Below are positions 32,204 through 41,501 of a stretch of DNA of 64,000 nucleotides, one piece after another. The notes beneath the pieces are model-generated. The model was not told the origin of the DNA and did no database searches. It was given only the letters and a program-made list of their open reading frames with translations. The position numbers and the translations under genes are program-made. How positions within the stretch are numbered: the stretch's first letter is position 1; the number at the start of each line of letters is the position of its first letter. Source of the stretch: Desulfobacterales bacterium (GTDB taxonomy: Bacteria > Desulfobacterota > Desulfobacteria > Desulfobacterales > SpSt-501); assembly GCA_025454255.1 (NCBI GenBank), contig JALOOU010000006.1, positions 1-64,000 of the forward strand, written 5' to 3'.

Positions 32204-32207
<4 letters not shown>

Positions 32208-32395
32208 CGATCGTTTTCTCCTGTCGGGCGAAACGCATGCGCCGGCTCGGGCTCCCGTTGATCGAAACTGCCCAGCTCCTCGAGGCTGGCCGCGACGCCG
32301 GCCGCCTTGAGCGCGAGGGCCGCGGGATCCGTGCCGCGCGGCAGGCCGTAGAGGGGGATTTCCAGGCGCAGGGGCAGGTCGTCGGGGTGTGCCAT
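32204..32395 (-). CDS. AtzG-like small amidase partner (DUF4089)
   Basis: MAHPDDLPLRLEIPLYGLPRGTDPAALALKAAGVAASLEELGSFDQREPEPAHAFRPTGENDR; overlaps the amidase start by 4 nt. Confidence 0.7.
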
Positions 32396-32409
32396 GTGAA
32401 CTCCTGTGA

Positions 32410-33672
32410 TCAGCTGGTGCCGGAATCTGTTTGCAGGCCGGCCGGCTTTTTCAGAAACAGGGAAGCCGCCGTCCCCGCGAGCGAGATCCCCGCCGCCACG
32501 AGAAACGGCAGCGTGAAGGAGCCGCTGAGGTCGGCCAGGTAGCCCCCGAACGCGGGCGCCAGCGCCTGGCCGATCCCGAAGAAGAGCGTGATGAACCCGA
32601 GGCCTGCGGGCGCCAGTCGCGGGCCGACGAAATCCCCCGCGGCCGCCGCCATGATGGTCGGGATGCTCCAGGCGCTCAGGCCGAAGAGGACGGCGGAGAG
32701 ATAAAAACCGGGGGGCGCTTTGACCAGGGCGAAGACGGCGTAGGCGGCCGCCAGCACGAAATAGGCCAGCGCCGCGCCGCGGCTGCGGCCGAGGCGGTCG
32801 GAGATCGCGCCCCAGATCACGCCGCAGAAGGTGCTGAGCGCGCCCACCATGGCCCACAGCCCGCCGGCATAGGCCGGGGTGGCGCCCATCTCCTTCACGA
32901 GGTAGGCGGCGAAAAAGGTCATGTAGATGATGTAGGAGGCGCCGTAGAAGAAATAGACCAGGCCCAGGTACCACACCGCGCCTTTGCGATAGACGCTGGA
33001 CCACTGCAGGGCGGAGACCTTGGGCCCGGCGGGGCCTGCGGGCAGCGCGGCGGTGTTCTGGGCCCCGACGGGCGCAAGCCCCTTCTCCTCCGGCCGGCTG
33101 CGGACCAAAACACACACGACGGCGGCGATCACCAGCGCGATGCCCCCCAGGATGAACCACGCGTGGCGCCAGCCCTCCGCCCCGTAGGCGGTGAGAATCG
33201 GGGGCACCAGCAGCCCGGAGATGAGGGTGCCGGCGCCGATCCCCCCGGAGACGATGCCGGTGGCGAACCCCCTGCGGTTCATGGCGAACCAGGCCGACCC
33301 CAAGGCCATGGCGGGGACGTAGGCGGCCCCGTTGCCCAGGCCGGTCAGAAAGCGCATGCCGAGGGCGAAATGGAAGGAGTGCGCCAGGCCGGTCAGGATG
33401 AGGGTGGCGCCCAGCAGGACGAGGGCCAGGGTGATGACGATGCGCGTGCCGAAACGGGCCGCGAGAAACCCCCCGATGATGGCCATGCTCAGGTAGCCGA
33501 CGAAATTGCCGGTGCCGAGCAGGCCCAGCTGGGTGTAGTCGAAGGAGAGCCCGTCCTTCATGGCCGGCAGCAGCAGCGTGTAGGCCATGCGCCCGAAGCC
33601 GTGGGCGGCGATGGTCGTCAGCATGCCCATGAAGATGACGATCCAGCCGTAGTGGAGGTTGCCAGGCTTCAT
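32410..33672 (-). CDS. MFS transporter (YbfB/YjiJ-like)
   Basis: MKPGNLHYGWIVIFMGMLTTIAAHGFGRMAYTLLLPAMKDGLSFDYTQLGLLGTGNFVGYL; 12 hydrophobic segments. Confidence 0.9.
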   Translation of the reverse strand: MKPGNLHYGWIVIFMGMLTTIAAHGFGRMAYTLLLPAMKDGLSFDYTQLGLLGTGNFVGYLSMAIIGGFLAARFGTRIVITLALVLLGATLILTGLAHSFHFALGMRFLTGLGNGAAYVPAMALGSAWFAMNRRGFATGIVSGGIGAGTLISGLLVPPILTAYGAEGWRHAWFILGGIALVIAAVVCVLVRSRPEEKGLAPVGAQNTAALPAGPAGPKVSALQWSSVYRKGAVWYLGLVYFFYGASYIIYMTFFAAYLVKEMGATPAYAGGLWAMVGALSTFCGVIWGAISDRLGRSRGAALAYFVLAAAYAVFALVKAPPGFYLSAVLFGLSAWSIPTIMAAAAGDFVGPRLAPAGLGFITLFFGIGQALAPAFGGYLADLSGSFTLPFLVAAGISLAGTAASLFLKKPAGLQTDSGTS

Positions 33673-33760
33673 CGCATCCGTCTTTCCGTGGGCGGCCGGC
33701 GGGGGGCCGGCGCCCGTTGGGGGTGGCCCCGTCCGTCGGAGGCCATTGCGCATCTTCCGG

Positions 33761-35059
33761 TCAATCCGGAAGCAGGTCGTAGAAGTAGCGCATCACGTCC
33801 GAGCGCGTGACGATGCCGATCAACTGCCCGTTGTCCACCACCGGCAGGCGGCCCACGTCGTGCTTGACCATGATCTGCGCGGCCTGCATCGGGCTCTTGC
33901 CCGGCTCGATCGTGCGCACCTCGGCCGACATGTAGGCCTTGACCGGCGAGTCGAGCTGGGACTCCTTGCGCACCCGCCTGAAATCGCGGCGCGAGATCAT
34001 GCCCACGATCCGGCCCTCGTCGATGACGGGAAGCCCCGTGATGCCCTTCTGGCGCAGGAGCATGGCCACCTCCGCCATGCGGGCGGCCGGGCCGACCGAG
34101 CTGACCGGAAAGGACATGAGGTCGCTCACCTGCACCGACGCCTGCTGGTTGCCCTGGATCAGCTCCAGGATCCATTGCTCCACGGCGTCCGGGTGGGCGC
34201 CCTTGATCTGGGCCGCGCCGGCCCGGGGGTGGCCGCCCCCGCCCATGCTGCGCATGACCGCCCCCACGTCGAGCGCCTCCGAGAGGCTGCGGCCGATGAC
34301 CATGCAGCGGCCCTTGGCGGGGTCGGAAAAAACCCCGAAGGCGGCATCGACGTTGAGGATCTCCGTGTACATGCGCACCACCACCGCCAGGTTGTCGATG
34401 TGGCCGTCGACGGCCAGCTTGTTGATGCTGATGCGGTGCCCCTTGACCTTGGTGCGCCGTGCGTGCTGGAGCATCCGAAAGAGGATCGCCTTGTGTTTCT
34501 CGCTGTAGGCCGGCTTGAGAAAGGTGTTCAGGATGTTGAGGTCCGCCCGGCGTTCGAGCAGCCACCCCGCCGCGTGGGCATCGGCGGCGGTGGTGGCCGG
34601 AAAGGTGAGGTTGCCGGTGTCCTCGTAGATGCCGGCCAAGAGCAGGGTCGCCTGCATGGGGGTGAGCTGCCGGCGCTTGCGCTTGAGCTCGCGCACCAGC
34701 AGGGTGGTCGTCGCCCCGACCGCTTCCCGGCAGCCTCCGGCGGCGGCGATCGACCCCTTCTCGAGGTGGTGGTCCCAGACCAGGATCTCGAGCCCCTTGC
34801 GCTCCTTGAGCGCCTCCATCCGGTCCAGACGGCTCCAGCTGCCGGCGTCGACGACGATGAGCCGGCTCACCGCCCCCAGGTCCACCTCGGCCGGCGTGTG
34901 CGTCGGGAAGAGCTCCTTGTGGATGGACAGGAAGGCCTTGACGTTGGGGTTGAGGGTCTTAGGCAGAACGGCCAGTGCGCCCGGAAACAGCAGGGTGGCG
35001 GCAATGACCGAAGCGAAGGCGTCGAAGTCGGCGTTCTTGTGGGTCGTGGCGATCTGCAT
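33761..35059 (-). CDS. DHH phosphoesterase domain protein with tandem CBS domains
   Basis: MQIATTHKNADFDAFASV; LVWDHHLEKGS; GGGGHPRAGAAQ; two CBS domains (GITGLPVIDEGRIVGMISRRDF, GRLPVVDNGQLIGIVTRSDV). Confidence 0.9.
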   Translation of the reverse strand: MQIATTHKNADFDAFASVIAATLLFPGALAVLPKTLNPNVKAFLSIHKELFPTHTPAEVDLGAVSRLIVVDAGSWSRLDRMEALKERKGLEILVWDHHLEKGSIAAAGGCREAVGATTTLLVRELKRKRRQLTPMQATLLLAGIYEDTGNLTFPATTAADAHAAGWLLERRADLNILNTFLKPAYSEKHKAILFRMLQHARRTKVKGHRISINKLAVDGHIDNLAVVVRMYTEILNVDAAFGVFSDPAKGRCMVIGRSLSEALDVGAVMRSMGGGGHPRAGAAQIKGAHPDAVEQWILELIQGNQQASVQVSDLMSFPVSSVGPAARMAEVAMLLRQKGITGLPVIDEGRIVGMISRRDFRRVRKESQLDSPVKAYMSAEVRTIEPGKSPMQAAQIMVKHDVGRLPVVDNGQLIGIVTRSDVMRYFYDLLPD

Positions 35060-35417
35060 CCAACATGAGCTCCCGAGGTCGGCCGGGCGCAGGCAGGTCC
35101 CCTGCGCACGCAAGGGCGAAGCTTACCACAGGCGCCGTGCGGCATTCAAGGGCCGGCAGCAGCCGGGGGGGCCACCCGGCACTGGCGGGCGGTTGACAGC
35201 CGGAGGATGTTGGATAATAGTGGGCTGCCGGCCTCGCCCGGGCCGCCCGCCGCGGCAACCGCCCGGCCGGTGCTGCGGCCCGGCGCGCAGTTCGACGCCG
35301 GCGTCCGCATGCGGGTCGCCGCGGCCGTTGCGGGGACCGAAAAAGGCAGGCAGCACCGAAAGGGTTTCCGGCAATGGCCGGGAGGGTGCCCGGGGAGGAG
35401 CCGCTGAGGAAACGCGT

Positions 35418-35972
35418 ATGAGCAAGGCCATCCTGTCGGTGTTGGGGCGCGACCGCCCCGGGATCGTTGCCGCCGTCTCGCGCGCGCTGTGCGAGCAGAG
35501 CTGCAACATCGAGAACGTCAGCCAGACCATGCTGCAGAACGAGTTTGCCGGCATTTTCATCGTCTCCATGCCGAACGGGATGGGCGCCGGCGAGCTGCAC
35601 CGGGGTCTCGAGGCGCGCCTGCTGCCCCTGGCCCTGACGGTGCTCACCAAGCCCTGCGAGGCCGGGGAGGAGGCCTGCACCGCCAAAGCATGCGAGCCCT
35701 TCGTGATCACCACGCGCGGCCCGGACCGCAAGGGGCTCGTGGCCGACATCTCGGAGGTGATCGCCCGGCACGGGGTCAACATCACCCGCCTGCAGGCGGT
35801 CTTCAAGGGCGGCGAGGATCCCGGCGACAACATCATGATCTACGAGGTGGATGTGCCCAAGAGCGTCGACGCGCAGGCGCTGGCGGCGGACCTGCGCGAC
35901 CGGGCCGCGGCGCTGCGGCTGGACCTGATCTTTCAGCACCGCAACATCTTCGAGGCCCTGCACCGCATCTGA
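35418..35972 (+). CDS. ACT domain protein (GcvR-like)
   Basis: MSKAILSVLGRDRPGIVAAVSRALCEQSCNIENVSQTML; second ACT FVITTRGPDRKGLVADISEVIARHGVNI. Confidence 0.9.
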   Translation: MSKAILSVLGRDRPGIVAAVSRALCEQSCNIENVSQTMLQNEFAGIFIVSMPNGMGAGELHRGLEARLLPLALTVLTKPCEAGEEACTAKACEPFVITTRGPDRKGLVADISEVIARHGVNITRLQAVFKGGEDPGDNIMIYEVDVPKSVDAQALAADLRDRAAALRLDLIFQHRNIFEALHRI

Positions 35973-35992
35973 GCCGAGGAGGAAGCGCCGCC

Positions 35993-37366
35993 ATGCTGAC
36001 GCAACGCGAAATCATCTCCACCCTGGAGATGCTCCGAAACGAGCACCTCGACGTGCGCACCGTCACGCTCGGGGTCAACTTGCTGGACTGCGCCGGGGGG
36101 GGGCTGCCGCAGGTGCAGCGGCGGGTGGCCGAGCGGCTGCTGGGCCTGGCCGGCAACCTGGTCCCGGTCTGCGAGCGCATCGGCCAGAAATACGGGATCC
36201 CGGTGGTCAACAAGCGCATCGCCGTGAGCCCCCTGGCCGTGGTCGGGGCGGCCCTGGCCCCGGCGGAGCTGGTGGAGCTGGCCCGCACGCTGGATGCGGT
36301 CGCACGCGAGGTCCATGTGGACTTCATCGGCGGTTTTACCGCCCTGGTGGAGAAGGGGCTCGCCCGCGGGGACCGGGCGCTGATCGAGGCCATCCCCGAG
36401 GCGCTCACCGTCACCGAGCGGGTCTGCGCCTCGGTCAACGTGGCCTCGACCCGCGCCGGTATCAACATGGACGCGGTGCTCAGCATGGGCCGCACGGTGA
36501 AGCGCGCGGCCGAGCTGACCGCGGAGCGCGACGGGGTGGCCTGCACCAAGCTGTGCGTCTTCGCCAACATCCCGGAGGACATCCCCTTCATGGCCGGCGC
36601 CTACCTCGGCATCGGCGAGGCGGATGCCGTCATCAACGTGGGGGTGAGCGGCCCGGGCGTCGTCAGGAAGGCCATCGACCGCGCCCTGCAGGCCGACCCG
36701 GCCATGGACCTGGGCCACCTCTCGGAGCTGATCAAAAAAACCTCCTACCGCGTCACGCGCGTCGGCGAGCTGATCGGCCGGGAGGTGGCCGAGAACCTGG
36801 GCATCCGCTTCGGGGTGGTCGACCTCTCCCTGGCCCCCACCCCCAACGTCGGCGACAGCGTGGGGGAGATCTTCCAGAGCCTGGGGCTGCGCGCCATCGG
36901 GGTGCCGGGCACCACCGCCGCCCTGGCCCTGCTGAACGACGCCGTCAAAAAAGGCGGGGCGTTCGCCAGTTCGCGGGTGGGGGGGCTGAGCGGGGCCTTC
37001 ATCCCCGTCAGCGAGGACGTGAACATCTCCGCGGCCGCGGCCGCGGGCCATCTGTGCCTGGAGAAGCTCGAAGCCATCACGAGCGTCTGCTCGGTCGGTC
37101 TGGACATGGTGGCCATCCCCGGCGACACCAGCGCGGAGACGATTGCAGCCATCATCGCCGACGAGATGGCCATCGGGGTCACCAACAACAAGACCACGGC
37201 CGCGCGCCTGATTCCGGTGCCCGGAAAGCAGGCGGGGGAGCATGCCGTCTTCGGCGGACTGATGGGCCAGTCCACCATCATCCCCGTCAACAACGGCGCC
37301 GGGGAGAACGCCTTCATCCGCCGCGGCGGCCTGATCCCGGCCCCCATCCACAGTCTGCGAAACTGA
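35993..37366 (+). CDS. PFL family protein (DUF711/UPF0210)
   Basis: MLTQREIISTLEMLRNEHLDVRTVTLGVNLLDCAGG; adjacent to the ACT gene, a known synteny. Confidence 0.92.
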   Translation: MLTQREIISTLEMLRNEHLDVRTVTLGVNLLDCAGGGLPQVQRRVAERLLGLAGNLVPVCERIGQKYGIPVVNKRIAVSPLAVVGAALAPAELVELARTLDAVAREVHVDFIGGFTALVEKGLARGDRALIEAIPEALTVTERVCASVNVASTRAGINMDAVLSMGRTVKRAAELTAERDGVACTKLCVFANIPEDIPFMAGAYLGIGEADAVINVGVSGPGVVRKAIDRALQADPAMDLGHLSELIKKTSYRVTRVGELIGREVAENLGIRFGVVDLSLAPTPNVGDSVGEIFQSLGLRAIGVPGTTAALALLNDAVKKGGAFASSRVGGLSGAFIPVSEDVNISAAAAAGHLCLEKLEAITSVCSVGLDMVAIPGDTSAETIAAIIADEMAIGVTNNKTTAARLIPVPGKQAGEHAVFGGLMGQSTIIPVNNGAGENAFIRRGGLIPAPIHSLRN

Positions 37367-37403
37367 CCGCCGCCGCGGCCGCCCGGGGGGACGAAACCCC
37401 ATC

Positions 37404-38219
37404 ATGAACACCCCAACCGACAGGCTCCCGCCGCTAAGGGTGCGGCGCTGGCGGCCGCTGCTGGCGGACGGGCTGAAATTCGCGCTCCTCGCCGGCGCCC
37501 TCACCTGGCTGCTGGCGCGGGCGACCGCGGACCTCGGCTACCACTGGCAGTGGTTCCGGGTCCCGCGCTACCTGTTCGCGGCCACCGAGGCCGGAATCGT
37601 GCTCGGCCCCCTGCTGCGCGGACTGGGCGTCACGTTTCAGATCACCAGCATCAGCCTCGTGCTGGCCTTCGCGCTGGGGCTGGCGACCGCGCTGCTGCGC
37701 CTGTCGGGCTCGCCGCTCGGCCGGCTGACCGCCCGGGGCTATCTGGAGCTGATCCGCAACACGCCGCTGCTGGTCCAGCTTTTTTTCATCTACTTCGTGC
37801 TCGCCCCCGTGCTCCAGATAAACGCCTTCACCTCCGCGGTCCTGGCCTTGAGCCTCTTCGAGGGGGCCTACGCCTCGGAGATTTTCCGCGCCGGCATCCT
37901 CGCCATCCACCGCAGCCAGTGGGAGGCCGCCTACAGCCTGGGGCTGAGCACCTGGCGCACCTACCGGCGGGTCATCCTGCCCCAGGCCGTGCGGCAGATC
38001 CTGCCGCCGTTGACCAGCCAGGCGGTCTCTCTCGTCAAGGACTCCGCCCTGGTCAGCACGATCGCGATCTACGATCTCACCATGCAGGGCCAGGCCATCG
38101 TGGCCGAGACCTTTCTGGTATTTGAAATCTGGTTCACCATCGCCGCCATCTACCTGGTCGTCACCCTGGGGCTCTCCGTCACGGTGGCGACCCTGGAGCG
38201 GCGGCGCAGGTGGTCGTGA
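37404..38219 (+). CDS. Amino acid ABC transporter permease
   Basis: LGVTFQITSISLVLAFALGLATALLRLSGSPLG..YLELIRNTPLLVQLFFIYFV; EAAYSLGLSTWRTYRRVILPQAVRQILPP. Confidence 0.93.
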   Translation: MNTPTDRLPPLRVRRWRPLLADGLKFALLAGALTWLLARATADLGYHWQWFRVPRYLFAATEAGIVLGPLLRGLGVTFQITSISLVLAFALGLATALLRLSGSPLGRLTARGYLELIRNTPLLVQLFFIYFVLAPVLQINAFTSAVLALSLFEGAYASEIFRAGILAIHRSQWEAAYSLGLSTWRTYRRVILPQAVRQILPPLTSQAVSLVKDSALVSTIAIYDLTMQGQAIVAETFLVFEIWFTIAAIYLVVTLGLSVTVATLERRRRWS

Positions 38220-38267
38220 ACATGCAACCGCCCCTGCCATCCACACCGCAACGCTGAAGGAGGAGCC

Positions 38268-39101
38268 ATGAACCCATCACCGTGCCGCATCGCTGCCGTC
38301 ATCGCCGCCGCCCTCGCTCTGATCCTGCCGGCTGCGGCGCAGAGCGGGGAGCTTCAACGCAAGCTGATCGAGGAGAGCACGATCGAACAGGTGGTCAAGC
38401 GCGGCGTGCTGCGCGTCGGCATGTCGACCTTCGTCCCCTGGGCCATGACCGACAAGACCGGCCAGCTGATCGGGTTTGAAATCGATGTGGCCACCCGCCT
38501 GGCCAAGGACATGGGGGTCAAGGTCGAATTCGTGCCCACCAAGTGGGCGGGCATCATTCCGGCGCTGTTGACCGGCAAGTTCGATGTGATCATCGGCGGC
38601 ATGGGCATTCTGCCGCAGCGCAACCTGAAGGTGAATTTCAGCGTCCCCTACGACCACTCCGGGGTCGGCATCGTCGCCCACCGGCAGATGGCCGCCGGAT
38701 TCGGCCGCCTGGAGGACTTCAACCGGCCGGAGGTGATCGTGACCGCCCGGCTGGGCTCGACCGCCGCCATGGCCGCGGACAAACTCCTGCCCAAGGCCCA
38801 GAAACGCTTTTTCGACGACGAGTCCCAGGTGCTCCAGGAGCTGGCCAACGGCCGGGTGCACGCCATGCTGGCCGGCATCCCGCTGCCGACGGAGCAGGCG
38901 CTGACCCAGCCCGAAAAGTTCTTTCTGCCCGTCGCCGGCACGATCACGCGCGAGCCGATCGGCTTCGCGCTGCGCAAGGGCGATGTCGACACCCTGAATT
39001 TCGTCGACAGCTGGATCCGCGTCGTCGAGGCCGAGGGCTGGCTGGCCGAGCGCAAGCACTACTGGTTCGACACCCAAGAGTGGAAGCAGCTGCTGAAGTG
39101 A
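38268..39101 (+). CDS. Amino acid ABC transporter substrate-binding protein (family 3)
   Basis: Signal peptide; RGVLRVGMSTFVPWAMTDKTGQLIGFEIDVATRLAKDMGVKVEFV. Confidence 0.93.
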   Translation: MNPSPCRIAAVIAAALALILPAAAQSGELQRKLIEESTIEQVVKRGVLRVGMSTFVPWAMTDKTGQLIGFEIDVATRLAKDMGVKVEFVPTKWAGIIPALLTGKFDVIIGGMGILPQRNLKVNFSVPYDHSGVGIVAHRQMAAGFGRLEDFNRPEVIVTARLGSTAAMAADKLLPKAQKRFFDDESQVLQELANGRVHAMLAGIPLPTEQALTQPEKFFLPVAGTITREPIGFALRKGDVDTLNFVDSWIRVVEAEGWLAERKHYWFDTQEWKQLLK

Positions 39102-40000
39102 CCGCGCGCAGACCCTCTCTCGGATGGCTGGACGCCCTGATCGCCGCGCTGCTGGCCGCCGGGGCGGCCTACCTGGTCTACCGCGTCCGGGTGGGCTTGA
39201 ACTATCAGTGGGAGTGGGGGGCGATCCCCCAGTACCTGTTCCGCTACGACCCCGCGCAGGGCGGCTGGGTGCCGAACGTGATCATGTCCGGCTTCTTCAT
39301 GACCATCCGCCTGAGCATCTGGGCCACGCTGATCGCAACCCTGATCGGCGTGGTCATGGGGCTGCTGCGGGTCAGCCGCAGCCGGTTCCGGCGCATGGCC
39401 GCCGCCGCCTATGTCGAATTGACCCGCAACACCCCGCCCCTGGTGCTCATTTTCATCTTCTATTTTTTCATCGGCGATCAGCTGCTGCCCACGACCGGCC
39501 TTGAGATCATCATCCGCGAGCAGTCGGCCGAGCTCCAGGCCCTCTTCGCCACGCTCCTCGCCCCCCCCGGCCGCCTCACCGTCTTTATTTCAGCGGTGCT
39601 GACGCTCTCCATCTTCGAAGGGGCCTACATCACCGAGATCGTGCGGGCGGGCATCCAGTCGATCGAGAAGGGCCAGCGCGAAGCCGCGGCGGCCCTGGGG
39701 TTCACACGCTGGCAGCGCATGCGGCATGTCATCCTGCCCCAGGCGGTGCAGCGCATTCTGCCGCCCCTGGGGGGCCAGTTCATCTCCACCATCAAGGACT
39801 CGGCGATCGTCGCCGTGATCTCCATCCCGGAGCTGACCTTCCGGGGCATGGAACTCATGGCGGCCACCTACCTGACGTTTGAGACCTGGATCACGATCAC
39901 CGGGCTTTATTTCGTGTTGACCTTCGGCTGCTCGCTGGCCATCCGGCGCCTGGAGCTCGGGCTGAGGCACCCGCACCCGCTGCGCGAGCCGTTTTACTAA
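39098..40000 (+). CDS. Amino acid ABC transporter permease, GTG start overlapping the preceding stop
   Basis: YVELTRNTPPLVLIFIFYFFIGDQ; EAAAALGFTRWQRMRHVILPQAVQRILPPLGGQFISTIKDSAI. Confidence 0.93.
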   Translation: MTARRPSLGWLDALIAALLAAGAAYLVYRVRVGLNYQWEWGAIPQYLFRYDPAQGGWVPNVIMSGFFMTIRLSIWATLIATLIGVVMGLLRVSRSRFRRMAAAAYVELTRNTPPLVLIFIFYFFIGDQLLPTTGLEIIIREQSAELQALFATLLAPPGRLTVFISAVLTLSIFEGAYITEIVRAGIQSIEKGQREAAAALGFTRWQRMRHVILPQAVQRILPPLGGQFISTIKDSAIVAVISIPELTFRGMELMAATYLTFETWITITGLYFVLTFGCSLAIRRLELGLRHPHPLREPFY

Positions 40001-40030
40001 TATTCGCGAAATTGAATTGACATCGTTCCC

Positions 40031-40112
40031 AGAATCTCCCCTGGCCCCTCTTTGTCAAAGAGGGGTGATCCCTCCCTTTGGCAAAGGGGGGTAAGGAGGG
40101 ATTTTTGGGGAA
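40031..40112. repeat. Interspersed palindromic repeat of the 'AATCCCTCCTTACCCCCCTTTG' type
   Basis: atctcccctggcccctctttgtcaaagaggggtgatccctccctttggcaaaggggggtaaggagggattttt; nested inverted repeats. Confidence 0.65.
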
Positions 40113-40249
40113 TATCCTGACAATTTCGAGACCCTTGATAACCGTCGTTGGCCGCCGCATCCGCCGACCGCAGAGACGGCTATCGCGGCCCCGGATACCA
40201 AGGGCAAGAGCGCCGGCCCGGGTCGCAAGCGGCCGTTTGGGGCCGGACG

Positions 40250-40642
40250 CTACTTCACCGACACCACCGGGCAGTGCGCCTGCAGCACCACATATTGGGC
40301 CGTGGAGCCCATGAGGATTTTTTCAACCTTGGAGCGCCGCTTGACGCCGACGACGATTTCATCCACCTGGTGTTCCCGCGCGAATTGAACCAGGTCCTCC
40401 CCCGGGGACATGCCGCGGATCAGCAGATGGGTCTTGCAGGCAACGCCTTTTTCCTCGAACAGGGTCCTGGCCCAGTCCAGACCGCGCTCGGCATCGTCGA
40501 TGGCGTTTTGTTCACCTTCGGAGCCGCTCTCCATGGAGGTGACGATCTCGACACTTGCACCGAAGGCCTGCGCGTGCCTGCAGGCAAGCCGGAGCGCCTC
40601 CTTTGCCACGTTGCTGCCGTCATAGCCGACCAAAATCTTCAT
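40250..40642 (-). CDS. Universal stress protein (UspA family)
   Basis: MKILVGYDGSNVAKEALRLACRHAQAFGASVEIV; DEIVVGVKRRSKVEKILMGSTAQYVVLQAHCPVVSVK. Confidence 0.93.
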   Translation of the reverse strand: MKILVGYDGSNVAKEALRLACRHAQAFGASVEIVTSMESGSEGEQNAIDDAERGLDWARTLFEEKGVACKTHLLIRGMSPGEDLVQFAREHQVDEIVVGVKRRSKVEKILMGSTAQYVVLQAHCPVVSVK

Positions 40643-40828
40643 GCACCGCTCCTTGCGAAAAAAGTTGACATCCGGTGGGCGCCGCGCGAACGCAGGCGCC
40701 CCGGGCCGCCGGATTCATAGCGGACAATCGCGTGGCTGTCAAACCCGGGCAGCGGGAGCGGGCTCCCGCGCAGCGCCGCACATGACCACCGTTGGGGTTG
40801 ATATTGCTCCAAAAACACCATACCGTGT

Positions 40829-40844
40829 GTTTCCACGTGGAACA
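40829..40844. promoter_or_regulatory. Candidate parS-like ParB-binding palindrome
   Basis: GTTTCCACGTGGAACA, 14/16 match to TGTTCCACGTGGAACA; intergenic, near rsmG. Confidence 0.45.
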
Positions 40845-40922
40845 CCGCCTGGCCTGCGGCAGGGGCGCGCCGCACCCGCCGATTGACAGCGGCGACCGGG
40901 ATCGGGTAAACCAAGGCTGCGT

Positions 40923-41405
40923 ATGGAACTGCCGCCCAAACCCGCTTACCGGCTCGGCCTCATCTCCGACACGCACGGCTATCTGCCCCCGGGGGTGGCG
41001 GAGATCTTTCGCGACGTCGATCTCATTCTGCATGCCGGCGACATCGGCTCGGCCGCCGTCGTCGACCACCTCGAGGCCATTGCGCCGCTCCTCGCCGTGC
41101 GCGGCAACATGGACCACGGGCCGTGGGCCGAAGGCCTCCCCCAGCGGCTCTGCGTGCGGGCCGGCGCCATGGAGATCCATCTGATCCACGACCGGGAGCA
41201 CCTGCGGCCGCAGCCGCCGGGGGGCGATCATGTGGCGGTCGTCGCCGGCCACACCCACCGCTTTCTCTCCGAACAAGCCAACGGGGTCCTGCATGTCAAC
41301 CCGGGCAGCGCCTCCGCACCGCGCCACGGGCAAAAGGCCAGCGTGGCGATTCTGGTCGTCAGAGGGACGGCGGCGACGGTGGAACTCGTCAGTCTCACGG
41401 AGTGA
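40923..41405 (+). CDS. YfcE/MJ0936-type metallophosphoesterase
   Basis: YRLGLISDTHGYLPPGV, ILHAGDIGSAAVV, VRGNMDHG, VVAGHTHRFL, VNPGSAS. Confidence 0.93.
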   Translation: MELPPKPAYRLGLISDTHGYLPPGVAEIFRDVDLILHAGDIGSAAVVDHLEAIAPLLAVRGNMDHGPWAEGLPQRLCVRAGAMEIHLIHDREHLRPQPPGGDHVAVVAGHTHRFLSEQANGVLHVNPGSASAPRHGQKASVAILVVRGTAATVELVSLTE

Positions 41406-41501
41406 GCGGCGTGCGTGACCCCGCTGTTCGGCCCCGCCGGCAGATCCTGCCGGGCCGCGCGGCCGAAGCGCGTCGCCCGATCTGCAGCGGCACCCTCCCC
41501 T

